Shown here: positions 12,328-23,334 of the stretch, in pieces
How the letters are laid out: every line of letters begins with the position of its first letter
Position numbering within the stretch: position 1 is the first letter of the stretch
Assembly (NCBI GenBank): GCA_003988855.1
Contig: QYAI01000194.1
Span: 1-61,628, forward strand
Length of the DNA: 61,628 nt
Reading direction: 5' to 3'
Source: Arachnopeziza araneosa
Taxonomy: Eukaryota; Ascomycota; Leotiomycetes; Helotiales; Arachnopezizaceae
Notes under the pieces: generated by a model
Database searches by the model: none
Seen by the model: only the letters and a program-made list of their open reading frames with translations
Told to the model about the DNA's origin: nothing
Made by a program: the position numbers and the translations under genes

Positions 12328-13930
12328 GCGACGACGAGATTGTGGCTTGCAGTTTGGTTATCTCTTTATCAAAATTTACCAGTTTAGCGTTTCCTTAGCA
12401 GCATAAACTTCCGGATGCATTGCTGGGCGTTTTTATGGCAGGGTTGGCTTTTGTTCTGAGGCATAGATAAGCGGCATAAACGAATCTTGTAATTAGCAAA
12501 ATACATTTCCCTGGTTTACCTGAACATTGTCGTCATTCTGTGTGGTGTGAAAAAGACTGGAGCTTCGTACAAATCTGACAGGTCACATTTAAATCTCCGA
12601 GCCGACGAAAGTCCGCTGTAGCAATGCCGAACTCATATGATTTGTTTCATGTTGCTCTCTGTAGACGCTCCAGCGATCTTCGCAACATCGTCATGGAGTG
12701 GTAACCAGAAGTCAAACACTACCAAAAAGTGGTGAGCAAACCGGTGGCCAACCATGCCTAACATCTCGAAGATCACTGATCCGGCCGATCCCACAGACGT
12801 CTTTCTGCGAACCATGCTGCGTATCTCCAACACTTCCACCAGTCCTTCTCTGAAATCTCTGCGCATCTTCTCTGACGGTTGATCGAATGATTATATATTG
12901 AGCTACCGAGATGTCGTATCTCGCCGCTCCGATTCAGGGTAGTTCGAGGCAGGTTGGTGGATCACGTGAGGACGGGAATCTGGAATCTCCTGCTGTGGTG
13001 GATTAGGGTGGGGTTGTGGTAGGTTTGTGGCTATTACTGTGAGGAGGTGGATTTGGCTGGTTTGAGATGGGAGAAGCAGATGATAGAGGGTTTGGGTTGG
13101 GTGGGGGTGGTGTTGTGTTTCTAGTGTTCATGGAAGCTAATAGTGGGGTGGAAAAAAGCGGTCGAAATTGGAACTCCGAGTAGAACCTGATATCAAAATC
13201 AATGCAACAACTCATCTTAAACCTCATCTAATGAGAGGGAAGTTTATAAAAACGCTATTTGCCAACGTTGCTTGTCGATTCGGTGAACAAAAAGGTCGCA
13301 TCTTTTGATGCTGTTAGATCTTGCATTGATTTTGGTGCTCTGTTGTTCCTCCAGGTGGTGAGGGGGGTAAGCTCTTCACGTGTTCTTAGTCGGCGGAGGG
13401 GAGATGCCCGGGAACTGATTCTAACTTCACGGAGCTTACTTCGCAGTTCTCTTCTCTACAACACAACCTCTTACTCTAGCGGACCATCCTTCTTTCCCGC
13501 CGACCGATCACGAAGCAGACGGCGCATCGACTGTTTAGCAGGCGGCTTACTTTACTTGCTGAGGTCGATGTACGAAGGTAAAGCTAAACAGAAAGACTCG
13601 GTCGTATTTGTACATCGTCTCGGCGTATTTTGAGTCACAGGATCCTATATCCTCAAATTACAACTTGCCAGCACTTTGACAGCCTCACCACGGTTTTTGA
13701 TCTGCCCCACTCAACATCTTCTGCTTTTACGTGCATACTATCTACTGCGAAAAGCCAGTCGCTCTGGCGAATGACAACGGTGCTAGAGTTTATATCTGGT
13801 AAGGCTGTGTATATACGGGGGAGGACACGTCGGTATGTCGAATGCAGCCTCAGCCGCTCGACTAATAACCTCAAAGATCAGCTATTTCTCTACCTGGAAC
13901 GGTCAGAAGTTCGACGCATAGATCCTAGAC
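12328..13930. other. Intergenic
   Basis: No gene is supported. A 77-codon minus frame at 12866-12633 and a plus frame at 13259-13633 show no family resemblance. A CACGTG palindrome sits at 12963-12968. The part near 12990-13130 is GT-rich on the plus strand. Confidence 0.5.
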
Positions 13931-15772
13931 ATGGAATCTTCTTCGTCCCACTCCAAAGGCTTATCAAGTCTCGGAGCATTCCTGCGTCGGCGGAAAGAGT
14001 ATGAGTATCGGGATTTGGACCTGAAGAGAAACGAAATACGTCTCTTGAAAATCTTACCAAAGCGTTCAGACAGTGGAGTCGATACCCCTGTTGAAGGCAG
14101 TTTATTTATCACCCCCTTGGATAGTGCACCTGAGTATCAAGCTCTTTCGTACACATGGAACGATCCCGACGAGCTTCCAACGGTTCTGGGAGACATCGTC
14201 CTGGATGGACATCCTTTCAAAATCGGTCCAAGCCTTGAACATGCTATTTACGCATTGAGATCTGACTCTGTGCAGACATTTTGGATCGATGCCCTTTGCA
14301 TCAATCAAAAACACGATGCGGAACGCAGCGAACAAGTGGGTAAAATGAGGATTATTTACAAACGAGCAGAGAATGTTGTAGTATGGCTTGGGACAAGCTC
14401 TGAGAATGTCCCTAGTGCATTCTCCTTGTTTGAGACTATATATGAAAACTTGTCATCGAAAGAATTTGTTGCCGCTATGCTTCGAGACAAAACAAATATC
14501 GAGGGACTTGAAGCAATTTTAGAGCTATATGAAAGGCCGTATTGGAGTCGTGTATGGGTTGTTCAGGAGGTCAATTCCGCCAAAAAAGTCATTGTTATGT
14601 GTGGGAAGTATAAGATAGATTGGTTAAAGCTCAAATACGTCCAGAAACATTTGTGGTTGAACCATGGCAATGATATTATACGACTAGCGGCCGAAGAGCC
14701 TACGTTGTTCAGGCTCTCTCCCATAATCGAATCCGGAGGTGTTAAATCCATGGAACTCCCTCAAATTGATTCTTCTGGTGTCTCTGATATCAGTGATTTG
14801 CTGTCTACTTTTACGCTGAAAGAGGCATCGGATCCAAGAGACAAGGTCTACGCGCTTGTTGGGTTGAGCTCGGCCCGGGACGATTCACGCCTTGTTGTTG
14901 ACTATTCCGCATCAGTGCGTCAGGTGTATGTCAATGTGGCAAAATACATTTTAGCCTCCTCTAAGAAACTGGACGTTATTTGTTCGCTAATGCGCGGTGA
15001 GAACAAATTCGATCTTCCGTCATGGGTACCAGACTGGACTGCCCATTTGGCACAGTTTGCAGACCCTGTTATATCCATAATGACTGGCGAAGGACCACTC
15101 TGTTGTTCAGCGGGGAGTACCGCAGCTGAATATGAGTTGAAAGATAATGGTCAGACTTTGAACGTGACGGGTATCTCACTCAGTTGCATCCATTTCATCG
15201 GGCTGAAGGGAACCATGGAGTCTTCATCAGACTTTCGAACTGGTATTCCCATTCTTCTTAACTGGTTTAAGTTACTCAATATCATTAAGCCCCCTCGATC
15301 GGCAGAACTGGAGGCATTTTGCAGAACACTCTTTTACGACAGGTTTTCTTCTGTCGATTACACATACAGCACTCCATTGGAGTTAATGGAAAGGATTCTC
15401 GCAGCGATCGCCCTGCTAGCTGAGACATACTGCCCTGAAGAAAGGATTGACACGCACTTGATACAGTTAAGAAATAAGTATCCAATTGAACGGTGGTGGG
15501 CCGATAGTTGGATGGCGGGTGTTTTGCAAAATACCTTTGGTCGACGCTTCTTTGTCACGAGCACGGATCTCATGGGGCTATCTTCTGAGTTAGTTGAGCC
15601 TGGAGACATAATTTGCGTCCTCCTTGGGTGCTGGATGCCAGTAGTGTTGCGGCCAAAAGATGGGCATTATATCCTTCTTGGCGAGGCGTATATTCATGGC
15701 TACATGTATGGGAAGGCGATGGAGGAATTGGCAGAAGGCAAATTCCGGCTGCAAAATTTCGAGATACATTAA
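13931..15772 (+). CDS. HET-domain (heterokaryon incompatibility) protein
   Basis: A single exon codes for 613 residues. The HET domain starts near residue 69 with YQALSYTWND and continues with FWIDALCINQ (117-126), the basic QVGKMRIIYKRAENVVVWLG block (135-154), RPYWSRVWVVQEV and the later DPRDKVYALVGL motif. These proteins act in non-self recognition and can trigger cell death when incompatible hyphae fuse. The C-terminal half is the variable region and ends in a GDIICVLLGCWMPVVLRP-type segment common to fungal HET proteins. No partner domain such as NACHT or WD repeats is present. The gene has no introns and its ATG is preceded by a stop in frame. Confidence 0.93.
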   Translation: MESSSSHSKGLSSLGAFLRRRKEYEYRDLDLKRNEIRLLKILPKRSDSGVDTPVEGSLFITPLDSAPEYQALSYTWNDPDELPTVLGDIVLDGHPFKIGPSLEHAIYALRSDSVQTFWIDALCINQKHDAERSEQVGKMRIIYKRAENVVVWLGTSSENVPSAFSLFETIYENLSSKEFVAAMLRDKTNIEGLEAILELYERPYWSRVWVVQEVNSAKKVIVMCGKYKIDWLKLKYVQKHLWLNHGNDIIRLAAEEPTLFRLSPIIESGGVKSMELPQIDSSGVSDISDLLSTFTLKEASDPRDKVYALVGLSSARDDSRLVVDYSASVRQVYVNVAKYILASSKKLDVICSLMRGENKFDLPSWVPDWTAHLAQFADPVISIMTGEGPLCCSAGSTAAEYELKDNGQTLNVTGISLSCIHFIGLKGTMESSSDFRTGIPILLNWFKLLNIIKPPRSAELEAFCRTLFYDRFSSVDYTYSTPLELMERILAAIALLAETYCPEERIDTHLIQLRNKYPIERWWADSWMAGVLQNTFGRRFFVTSTDLMGLSSELVEPGDIICVLLGCWMPVVLRPKDGHYILLGEAYIHGYMYGKAMEELAEGKFRLQNFEIH

Positions 15773-16167
15773 GCCAGGTTTGAGACGATCTCACCAACGT
15801 CATTATAAGGGACGCGATAATTTTGTATTACGTTTCTAGATTTTATATTATCAAATATCTACTACGGTCATAAATAAGGTTTTGAAAGTTAATTTATTGT
15901 CCGTGCTACATCGATTAATGCTTTCTCTTCGGAATCGTTTTGAATGTCGGCTTTGAACATGCGACGATTAAAAATGTTTTAAAATCTGTCTATTTAGAAA
16001 TTTTTGAATTGTGTTGTGTTTGATATGAATTCTTTTCTTCATACACACCGTCTATTTGATGCACAATTCTAACCAAAGACGCCTCCTAGATGCTATGCCT
16101 GTCCGAACCCAAATGCCCATGACTTATGCTTCTCCAAACCTAATGCCCCTAGATATCTCCAAGAAGT
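15773..16167. other. Convergent intergenic gap
   Basis: AT-rich sequence between the converging HET gene and the cysteine-module gene; probably the two 3' flanks. Nothing else seen. Confidence 0.5.
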
Positions 16168-17309
16168 TTATACCCGGAAAAGCTTGGCAGACGAAACAAA
16201 ACCACAGCCCGTCTTTCCAGCCTGTGTTTGTGCTCCCAGTCCAGAACAGATACCCGAGGGTCCAGCACAACATGTGCTAGCGCAATCAGCACCACTGAGA
16301 CATTGTCCACCAATAAATTGAGCTGCCTTCCCATTGCCCACGTTCTTCTCTCCTGCTGGATCGAACGCTGGACCACCTTTGAAAGCACTGGAGGCTGTCG
16401 TAGCAGTACTAACTGCGACAGCCGTGGACGAGGATGCAACGACTGCTGCAGCTGCGCTGCCGCCTGACACGAAGCCACAACCAGTCTTCCCGGCCTGCAA
16501 CTGTGCTCCTAATCCTGAACAGATACCTGAGGGTCCAGCACAGCAAGTGCTGGCGCAATCAGCTCCACTGAGGCACTGTCCGCCAATAAATTGAGTTCCC
16601 TGTCCGTTCCCTACGTTCTTCTCCCCTGCCGGGTCGAATGCTGGACCACCCTTTGAGGCAGTGGAGGCTATTGTAGCAGTGGCAACCTGAGATGAGGAAA
16701 CAACATCCGCAGCAACTGCCCCGCCTGCGCTCCCTGACACAAATCCACAACCGGTTTTGCCAGCCTGGGTTTGTGCTCCCAACCCAGAACAGATTCCTGA
16801 AGGTCCGGCGCAGCAAGTACTAGCACAATCTGCTCCACTAAGACACTGACCCCCGATGAACTGAACTCCCTTGCCATTCCCAACGTTCTTCTCTCCCGCT
16901 GGGTCGAATGCTGGGCCGCCTTTCGAAGCAGTCCCGGCAAGCGGATTGGTTGCACTCGCGGCCGAGGCGGCAGCTACCACGGCCGGAGAAGATGATGATA
17001 CTACAGCTGCAACTCCAGCGGTCGTTCCGAAGCCGCAACCTGTTTTCCCGTTCTGTGTCGAGGCTCCAGGACCAGAGCAGATTCCCGTCGGGTTTGCGCA
17101 GCAACCACTACCACAGTCGGCGTTGCTCAGGCATTGTCCACCAATGAATTGCCCACCATGGCCATTCCCGACATTCTTAACCCCAGCAGGGTCAAATGGT
17201 GGGACAGCATATACCACGAGGGCAACTGGGTGATTGTGAGTTTGTGGGAGCCAATGGAGGCTTTGCACGACTTACGATTGAGAAGGGTGGCAATGGTAAA
17301 CGCCTTCAT
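16168..17309 (-). CDS. Secreted protein with four BAS2-like cysteine modules
   Basis: Exons 17309-17276 and 17225-16168 join to 363 residues. The 50-nt intron lies inside the signal peptide; splicing gives MKAFTIATLLNLALVVYAVP, a good secretion signal. The mature protein has four copies of one module: N-V-G-N-G, QFIGGQC, then DC, CC, IC and KTGCGF, each with six cysteines. Copies are separated by Ala/Ser/Val linkers and a repeated KGGPAFDPAGEKNVGNG stretch; copies 2-4 are nearly identical and copy 1 is more diverged (SNADCGSGCC). The module matches the biotrophy-associated secreted protein 2 family of plant-associated ascomycetes, whose members usually carry one copy in about 100 residues. 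An apoplastic or wall-bound role is likely; the exact function is unknown. Confidence 0.85.
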
Positions 17310-18529
17310 TTTGATAAGAATATAAAATTTAAGGAGCGGTAATAAGATGAATGATTGAATTGGTCAGTGTGCAAGGACAGTATGCGAAAGAGGTAATTCG
17401 TATCAAACGATTGAAATAGAAGGAATGTGAAGGTAAAGGAATGTGAAGGTAAAAGCACTTGGCTGGCTCTTTGTGTGCTGAAAGGAAAGACGAGAGCTGT
17501 TGACGGTTAATATAGTACAGTACCATCTAGGTGGCAAAGAACTATTTTAACCAAACAAAACCAAGGATCGAACAAGCAGGATTAACAGTATGAAAATGCG
17601 CAAGCTTCCTTGTCACGCATCTCACCTTCCTGGGGAAGATGCCTATGAGATTCCAGAACGGACTGCGCCATGTTTGATCATCAGAGTACGAAGAATAGAT
17701 GACAATCGGATATCTAGGATGGCGTTTCGTTTGGACAATTGACGGCCCCGGACATGCTACTGTGCGGTGCACAATGGGATGGAAAGCACTCCGTGCTTGG
17801 TACAAGCAGTAACACCGGCGGAAGTTGGAACACTTCTGGTACAGTGGCGCAGCTCGCTGCTCAGTTAAGCGCATCCCCTGTGTCGGAATGCTCAGGGGCG
17901 GCGCAGGAACTCGACCGCGCTAGGACGCTTTCGGCTAGTGGACCCAGCCGCAGAAACGTCCAACGCTTTGAGATATCTCTTGTTGCGTTTTCGGTTTCAA
18001 CATCTCCTCTCACCCCTTTCAACTTCAGCAAACGCTCCGACCAAGAGGGCGAATTGGGACCTTGGAGGCCGAAGGAAGAGGATCCAGTCCAACATGAGTT
18101 GCGTCAAGGAATCGCACAAAGGAACCACGGCCGTCGGGCCAGCCCAGAGGGACCATCCCAACGTTTTACTCGCATAATAGTTCGCCTTACAATGGCTGTG
18201 CGCAGAGTTGTATTGAGCAGATCGTAGGCTGTGAGGCTGATTGACGGAAAGATGCCCAAGCTAAGATTACTACGGGGTAATGCATGTCAATGCCTAGAGA
18301 CCCTTACAGACTTTAGCCTACGTAGATTTGAAATTATTTGGCAGACGACTCAAAACCATTGTGGATGATATTCGTCGACTTTGTATACACCACTCATCAT
18401 CTCAAATCAGCCAAGCCACCACCATTTCTTCCTTCAGGCTATCGCTTCCTTGGGTCCTATTTTTCACCAACGATTCACTCGCGAAATGCATTCGTAAAGA
18501 CACGACATTTTCCTTTCTATCTTAAATGC
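17310..18529. other. Intergenic
   Basis: Promoter side of the cysteine-module gene. Open frames at 17.7-18.2 kb have no recognisable family. Nothing else supported. Confidence 0.5.
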
Positions 18530-18770
18530 GAAATGTGAAGTGTGAAGTGTACAGGTGAAGTGTGCAGGTGAAGTGTGCAGGTGAAGTGTGCAGGTAAAGT
18601 GTGCAGGTAAAGTGTGTAGGTAAGTGTGCAGGTAAAGTGTGTAGGTAAGTGTGCAGGTAAAGTGTGTAGGTAAGTGTGCAGGTAAAGTGTGTAGTGTAGG
18701 TAAGTGTGCAGGTAAAGTGTGTAGGTAAGTGTGAAAGTAAAGTGTGTAGGTAAGTGTGAAGTGTGAAAAT
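18530..18770. repeat. GTGTGCAGGTAAA-type minisatellite
   Basis: A degenerate tandem array on the plus strand. The first part repeats GTGAAGTGTGCAG (about 12 bp); the later part repeats a roughly 25-bp composite of GTAAGTGTGCAG and GTAAAGTGTGTAG. On the minus strand it gives a Leu/His/Thr-rich repetitive frame (LPTHFTCTLTYT), which I treat as an artefact of the repeat. Confidence 0.9.
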
Positions 18771-19269
18771 CTGTAAATGTGATCTGGACAATGGTTCATC
18801 ATCACTAACTCGCAGCTTAGCATGGCTTTATTGAATATCCCATGGCCAATTTCGGTCCAGCTTTCTATATCATCTTTTATATAAGGCATCTTACCTGGCT
18901 AGGTAGCACGTGATGTTGTTGATGCCACGCACTTCGGCCTCTATGTTTGGAAGCTCGGCACAATATGGTATTACTCATATCTTACTGTTCTACTTGTATT
19001 GTAATCTCTTAATAAAATGTTTACATGATATCTACCTGAATTTGAGATCTGCTAAAACGTAGCCTAGATGAAGTCCTCCAACAAAGATCAAGATGCATAT
19101 GGCTTGAAATTAAGAACCTTTGCAACGATGATTTATTGACTGTTATCGTAATCCATCCTGATTCCAAATCTCACTATCGTCCCCAGAGATGAAAATTCCG
19201 CTATTGAACCCTCCACCTTGACCTTAGTCCTCCACCTCCCTCTTCATAGAACGCCATCCAATCATGAGC
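18771..19269. other. Intergenic
   Basis: No gene seen. A CACGTG palindrome sits at 18907-18912. Confidence 0.5.
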
Positions 19270-19713
19270 CTAATAAGCAGGTTTCCATGTGATTGTACAA
19301 GTAACACCATTATTGTTGGCAGGATCGCCATTTCGAGCCGTGATTTCATAGCTGTACATCAAGTCATGGATATACTGGCCGGTTGTCGTGTCGAACAGGT
19401 TGGTGGTTGGATGAGGTTCGGAATCAGCCTCAACTGTTGAAGCGTTCAGTGTTCCTGACGCTGGAGAATATTCTAGCTTTATGGCCCAGTCGTTCCCAAG
19501 GTCGAAGGGCGATAAGTCGAGATTTGTAAGCAAAGTTTTGCGACCTTGACCAGTGACGACAACTGATTTGGACTTAGAGTCTGTGATGGTCACCGTCTGC
19601 TCGAAGTCGGAGTCGACGATGATGGCGAGGTTTGCGCGACGGTTGTTGATGAGGTCTGACGGCACGGTGGCAACACTTCCGTTGATGGAAGCAGTGAGAG
19701 AATAAAGAACCAT
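19270..19713 (-). CDS. Small protein of unknown function, 147 residues
   Basis: A single uninterrupted frame from ATG at 19713. The protein has no signal peptide, no transmembrane segment and a single cysteine near the C-terminus (VTCTITWKPAY). Alternating polar and hydrophobic stretches such as LAIIVDSDFEQTVTIT and DWAIKLEYSP suggest a small all-beta fold. I do not recognise the family. Composition and codon use look like a genuine gene and no competing long frame covers the same stretch. It stands alone between gene-poor regions. Confidence 0.6.
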   Translation of the reverse strand: MVLYSLTASINGSVATVPSDLINNRRANLAIIVDSDFEQTVTITDSKSKSVVVTGQGRKTLLTNLDLSPFDLGNDWAIKLEYSPASGTLNASTVEADSEPHPTTNLFDTTTGQYIHDLMYSYEITARNGDPANNNGVTCTITWKPAY

Positions 19714-21085
19714 GATGAGTTATAGATCATTCACTGTGTAGGTTTGACTGAGACTATAATGGGTTGATATGGATAATTAGAACGATGTGTTGTTTTTCAG
19801 TCGTCAGAGGATATGTGAAGATGTAATAAACCTCATGATTTGAGAACGAGGGACCAGAAGCGGGCATTAATACTTCGATGCGATCATAGCATTGAATTAT
19901 CTTGCACTTAGCATCATGCTTTGCATTCAGCTCTAAGTCAGTGAGTCTCCTCGAAATTAGGGAATCCAGGCTTGAGAACCCACCAATCTCACCCTCCGGT
20001 ATGAAACAGACTCAGTGTACCGCCTGAAGAATTTTTACTGAGAAATGAGACATCAGCTATGTCTTTCCATGTGGTCCTCACCAGAATCTAGAAATCTGAA
20101 CAATCAGTTCTGCTGCTTGCGCTTTGTAACAATATATGACCTACTCAAGACTTATACCCCGCATGCGGAAGCGGCCACTTCTGTCGTTTCATGAGTTACT
20201 ACAGTCCCTAGATGTAAAAAATTCTTTTCACCAACCATCATAATTACACGGTAGGGAATTCAGTGAAAGCCTTTCCTATGACCTTAGTGTTGTCTCGCTA
20301 TGAGGTCAAGATCGAACCATTAGGTCTCATCTACCCTGCTTGGGAGCCGGATACTCTTCTGCACTTTTGTATTCAGTCTGCGCCACAAAATATGCAATCA
20401 CGTAATTCGTTAGATCGATTGTGTCTCAGCGCAACATCAAGACCTGCAGAATATTCAACTCGACGTTCGGTCTGGTTGACGGAATCAGATTTCTAGGTCT
20501 GTTATTCGATAGAAAGTATGATGTGTTCCGGTTGTGATTCGCCCTGTCTCAAGCTTTGACAAGGAAAATGAGGGCGTTTGTATATAGAGACTCGATGTGC
20601 CTTGTAGTTCAATCCCGAGTACTTGGATCTCGGAAGGTCCGAGACATTGGCTTCAGACCCTTTCATACCTAGGTAGCTCATAGGCAGGGTTTCTTCATAA
20701 GTAGGTAATCGTTGATCCGTCTCTTTTCGTCCAATGGACTGATTAGGTCATAACCTCGCCAATCTCTCTTGCATTTGTGTCGCACCCGCTTCTCGCAAAG
20801 CAGGAGGCTGCGATCTGGGAGAAGATTGTCTCACTATCTCTGCCACGCTGTAAACTGTCCTCGCTTGCCTCAATACTGGAACGAACGGGGTTAGAATTGG
20901 TTCATAGTTAAATGTATTTTATGAGTTTATTTATCAATATCTTTTGCTTTATCTCCTGATCATTTGAGCAGACTTTTTTTTCAGTCAAAAGTCAAAAGTC
21001 CATTCAAATATTCCACAATTAAAGAATTACGAGCCACCCGCTCGAAAGCGCGGTGAAATTTATTATTAATGATTATGACTAGCTT
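19714..21085. other. Intergenic
   Basis: About 1.4 kb without a supportable gene. Short frames only. AT-rich toward the right end. Confidence 0.5.
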
Positions 21086-22315
21086 TTAGGGCTGTAATGC
21101 AAACTGTTCTGTGATGGCAAACCCTCTCAACAATTCAGGCGTATGAGTAACACTACCAGTAATGAGATGTCCCGTTGCTTTGGTGGCCCACCGATTGTAA
21201 ACATTCTGCGTGTCAGCTCCGCCTGCAATAAGGAAGAGGTCGATTAGAGACACTTCCAACACTTTTCCCTCATCCAAGTTGAAGGTTAAATTGAATCCAG
21301 TTGGTGGTGGGAGAGTCAAATGTGGTGGGAAAGCCACTCCAGGACCGGTGGGCGTGACTGTCACAGCTCCACACGTAGCAGAGAGGACTTTTCCTCTTTG
21401 ACTAACATATCCACTTGTTTGAAGCTTCGATCCATCTGCTGAAAAAACATTGACAAACCACACGAGGCTGTAACTACCCAGGTTGGCATGGCCCCAGTAC
21501 CAGCCAAAGGTGTTTGCGAGCGCAGGCACATCACCCCAATTACTATCGTGATAACCAGCTCCGGTGAACACGACCTGGTCAGACTTCTCGGCACCGAAAG
21601 AGAATGAAACGGTGGCTTCTGCATCTGGTACCGCGTTTGACCACCCGAGACCTGGGCCTTCGAGCAAAGATTGTCCCGGCACATCTAATCCGCAAGCATA
21701 ATGGGGTGCTGCGACCTATTGACCAGTTAGGCACTGAGGATCATGTGATTTGGTTTGAATCGGTGAGCTTACGGATTTGAGCGTTATTTCCCCATGAGCG
21801 CCCAGTTCATCGGAATCAACTGTAATCACATAATCCGATAGATCCGGTGTCGAGGTCCAGGATCCTCCGGTTCCAACCCAATCGCCGTTGCTTCCATCTC
21901 CCTCAGTCGTAACTTTGGCAGCAGTCGCTACCACTGCGTTGGAATACTGAGTACCGTTTGGGAACGTCACCCACAAATACAAATTAAGCGTTCCTGGAAT
22001 CCCCTCGAGCAGCGGGAATGCCGTTTCCGAAGTAGCAAAGAAGGTAAGTACGAGTGTGCAGTTTTGGCACGATCTTGAGGTCGACACTGCGTCAAAGTAC
22101 CACCATTGGAAGGACGAGTTTGTTATTGGTTGGACGAAGACGCCATCCAATGGAGTGGAAGCCGTGGATTCGAAAATTGCTTTGACATCGCCCGTGGCAG
22201 GGATGGGTGAGTATTTGTATGATGTCGGCGCCTTGATTGCGGAACCAAAGCCCACTGCACTTGCGAGCAGCGCGAAAAGAAAAGCCCGAGAAAGCATGAT
22301 GGCTTGGACGAGCAA
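21086..22315 (-). CDS. Secreted CrtC/AttH-type lipocalin-like protein (Diels-Alderase superfamily)
   Basis: Exons 22315-21773 and 21715-21086 join to 390 residues with a 57-nt intron. The N-terminus (SRAFLFALLASAVGFGSA) is a signal peptide; ATG 22297 is an alternative start. The two-lobe family signature is present: FQWWYFDAVS near residue 69, GAGYHDSNWGD near 233 and FGWYWGHANLG near 251, the blocks shared by hydroxyneurosporene-synthase-like proteins and fungal pericyclases such as Fsa2 and CghA. Several N-x-S/T sites (NSS, NCT, NGT) fit a secreted glycoprotein. The known pericyclases sit beside a PKS-NRPS, but none is visible here, so the reaction is open; it could be a hydratase, cyclase or ligand carrier. 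The amidase and esterase follow on the same strand. Confidence 0.8.
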
Positions 22316-23334
22316 CTTTGCAGCGAGCCAAGCCTTTTGTACTTGAAATGACTGCGGATGACGGATTACAAGGTTACTCGACTCAATATCTAGGGCTTAC
22401 GGCTGAACATGCAGCGGGATTTAGCGAACCGATGTGGTCCAATAGGGCGGCCAACAACAGGGTGCGTTTGTTCCTGACGGTGACCATGGCGTATTACACA
22501 CGGGACGTGCATGAGAACACGACAAGGGTTTCCGCAGCTTGGGTTCGCTGGCATTACCAAGATCTATGGAAGGTTCCGCTCATTTGTACGTATTGCTGAG
22601 GTGTTGATCCATGCTTGATATCAGCTGATTATCACACGCCAAGCCTAATGAAGACAATGTGTTTCTATTCGGAAAGGTAAGCCGAGCTGCTTTACTAGCA
22701 GTCAAGGATTCTTCGGAGCCAGCCGGCAGTGCAAAGCCTTTCAATCTAATGAAGCTTTTTGCTCTCTCAAAAACCAGGACCCTCTTTGGCCTCTGTACCA
22801 GAGTTCGTTGTTGGCTCCCATCTAGCCTACTTGAACCCGCTCTAGTTGGGCAGAGTTGACAAGTTTTGCACGGCAGAACCGAATGGTAAGTAGATTATGA
22901 TTAGTCACTGAAAGGGAGAGCAGGAGCGTGACTGAGTAGTACCTGAGTGAGGGTGAAGTGAGGGTGAGCAGAGCGGCGAGGCGTCACGTGAGCGGTGGCT
23001 TGGCGTGCACGCAACGAAAGGACGTGATGGACATATTTTTGACGAGGTACTTCTCTGTTTCTTCTCTCTGCTACTACGTCTCACCAGAAAAAGAAATGAG
23101 AGGTTAAGCGACCCAAGACGCCAGCTGGAGGCTTACAAATGGTCGGACATACTTGATAGGATTGATCATTTTCTCGAGTGAGATTTGTCTTGGGACCAGT
23201 CGTCTTCCCTATATTGTACACCTCATCTCTCCACAAACATAAACCAACGTCACGGTCACGAATCAATATTTTGTACTCTCAAGACCTGATTGACATGTTT
23301 ACATCTCTGTATAAGTGATTACTACGGCATTGCG
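22316..23334. other. Intergenic
   Basis: Upstream region of the CrtC-like gene and 3' flank of the amidase. No gene supported. A CACGTG palindrome is at 22985-22990. Confidence 0.5.

Noticed and set aside
18464..18889. Long minus-strand frames rich in Leu, His and Thr
   Set aside because: They are translations of the minisatellite and have no other protein character.
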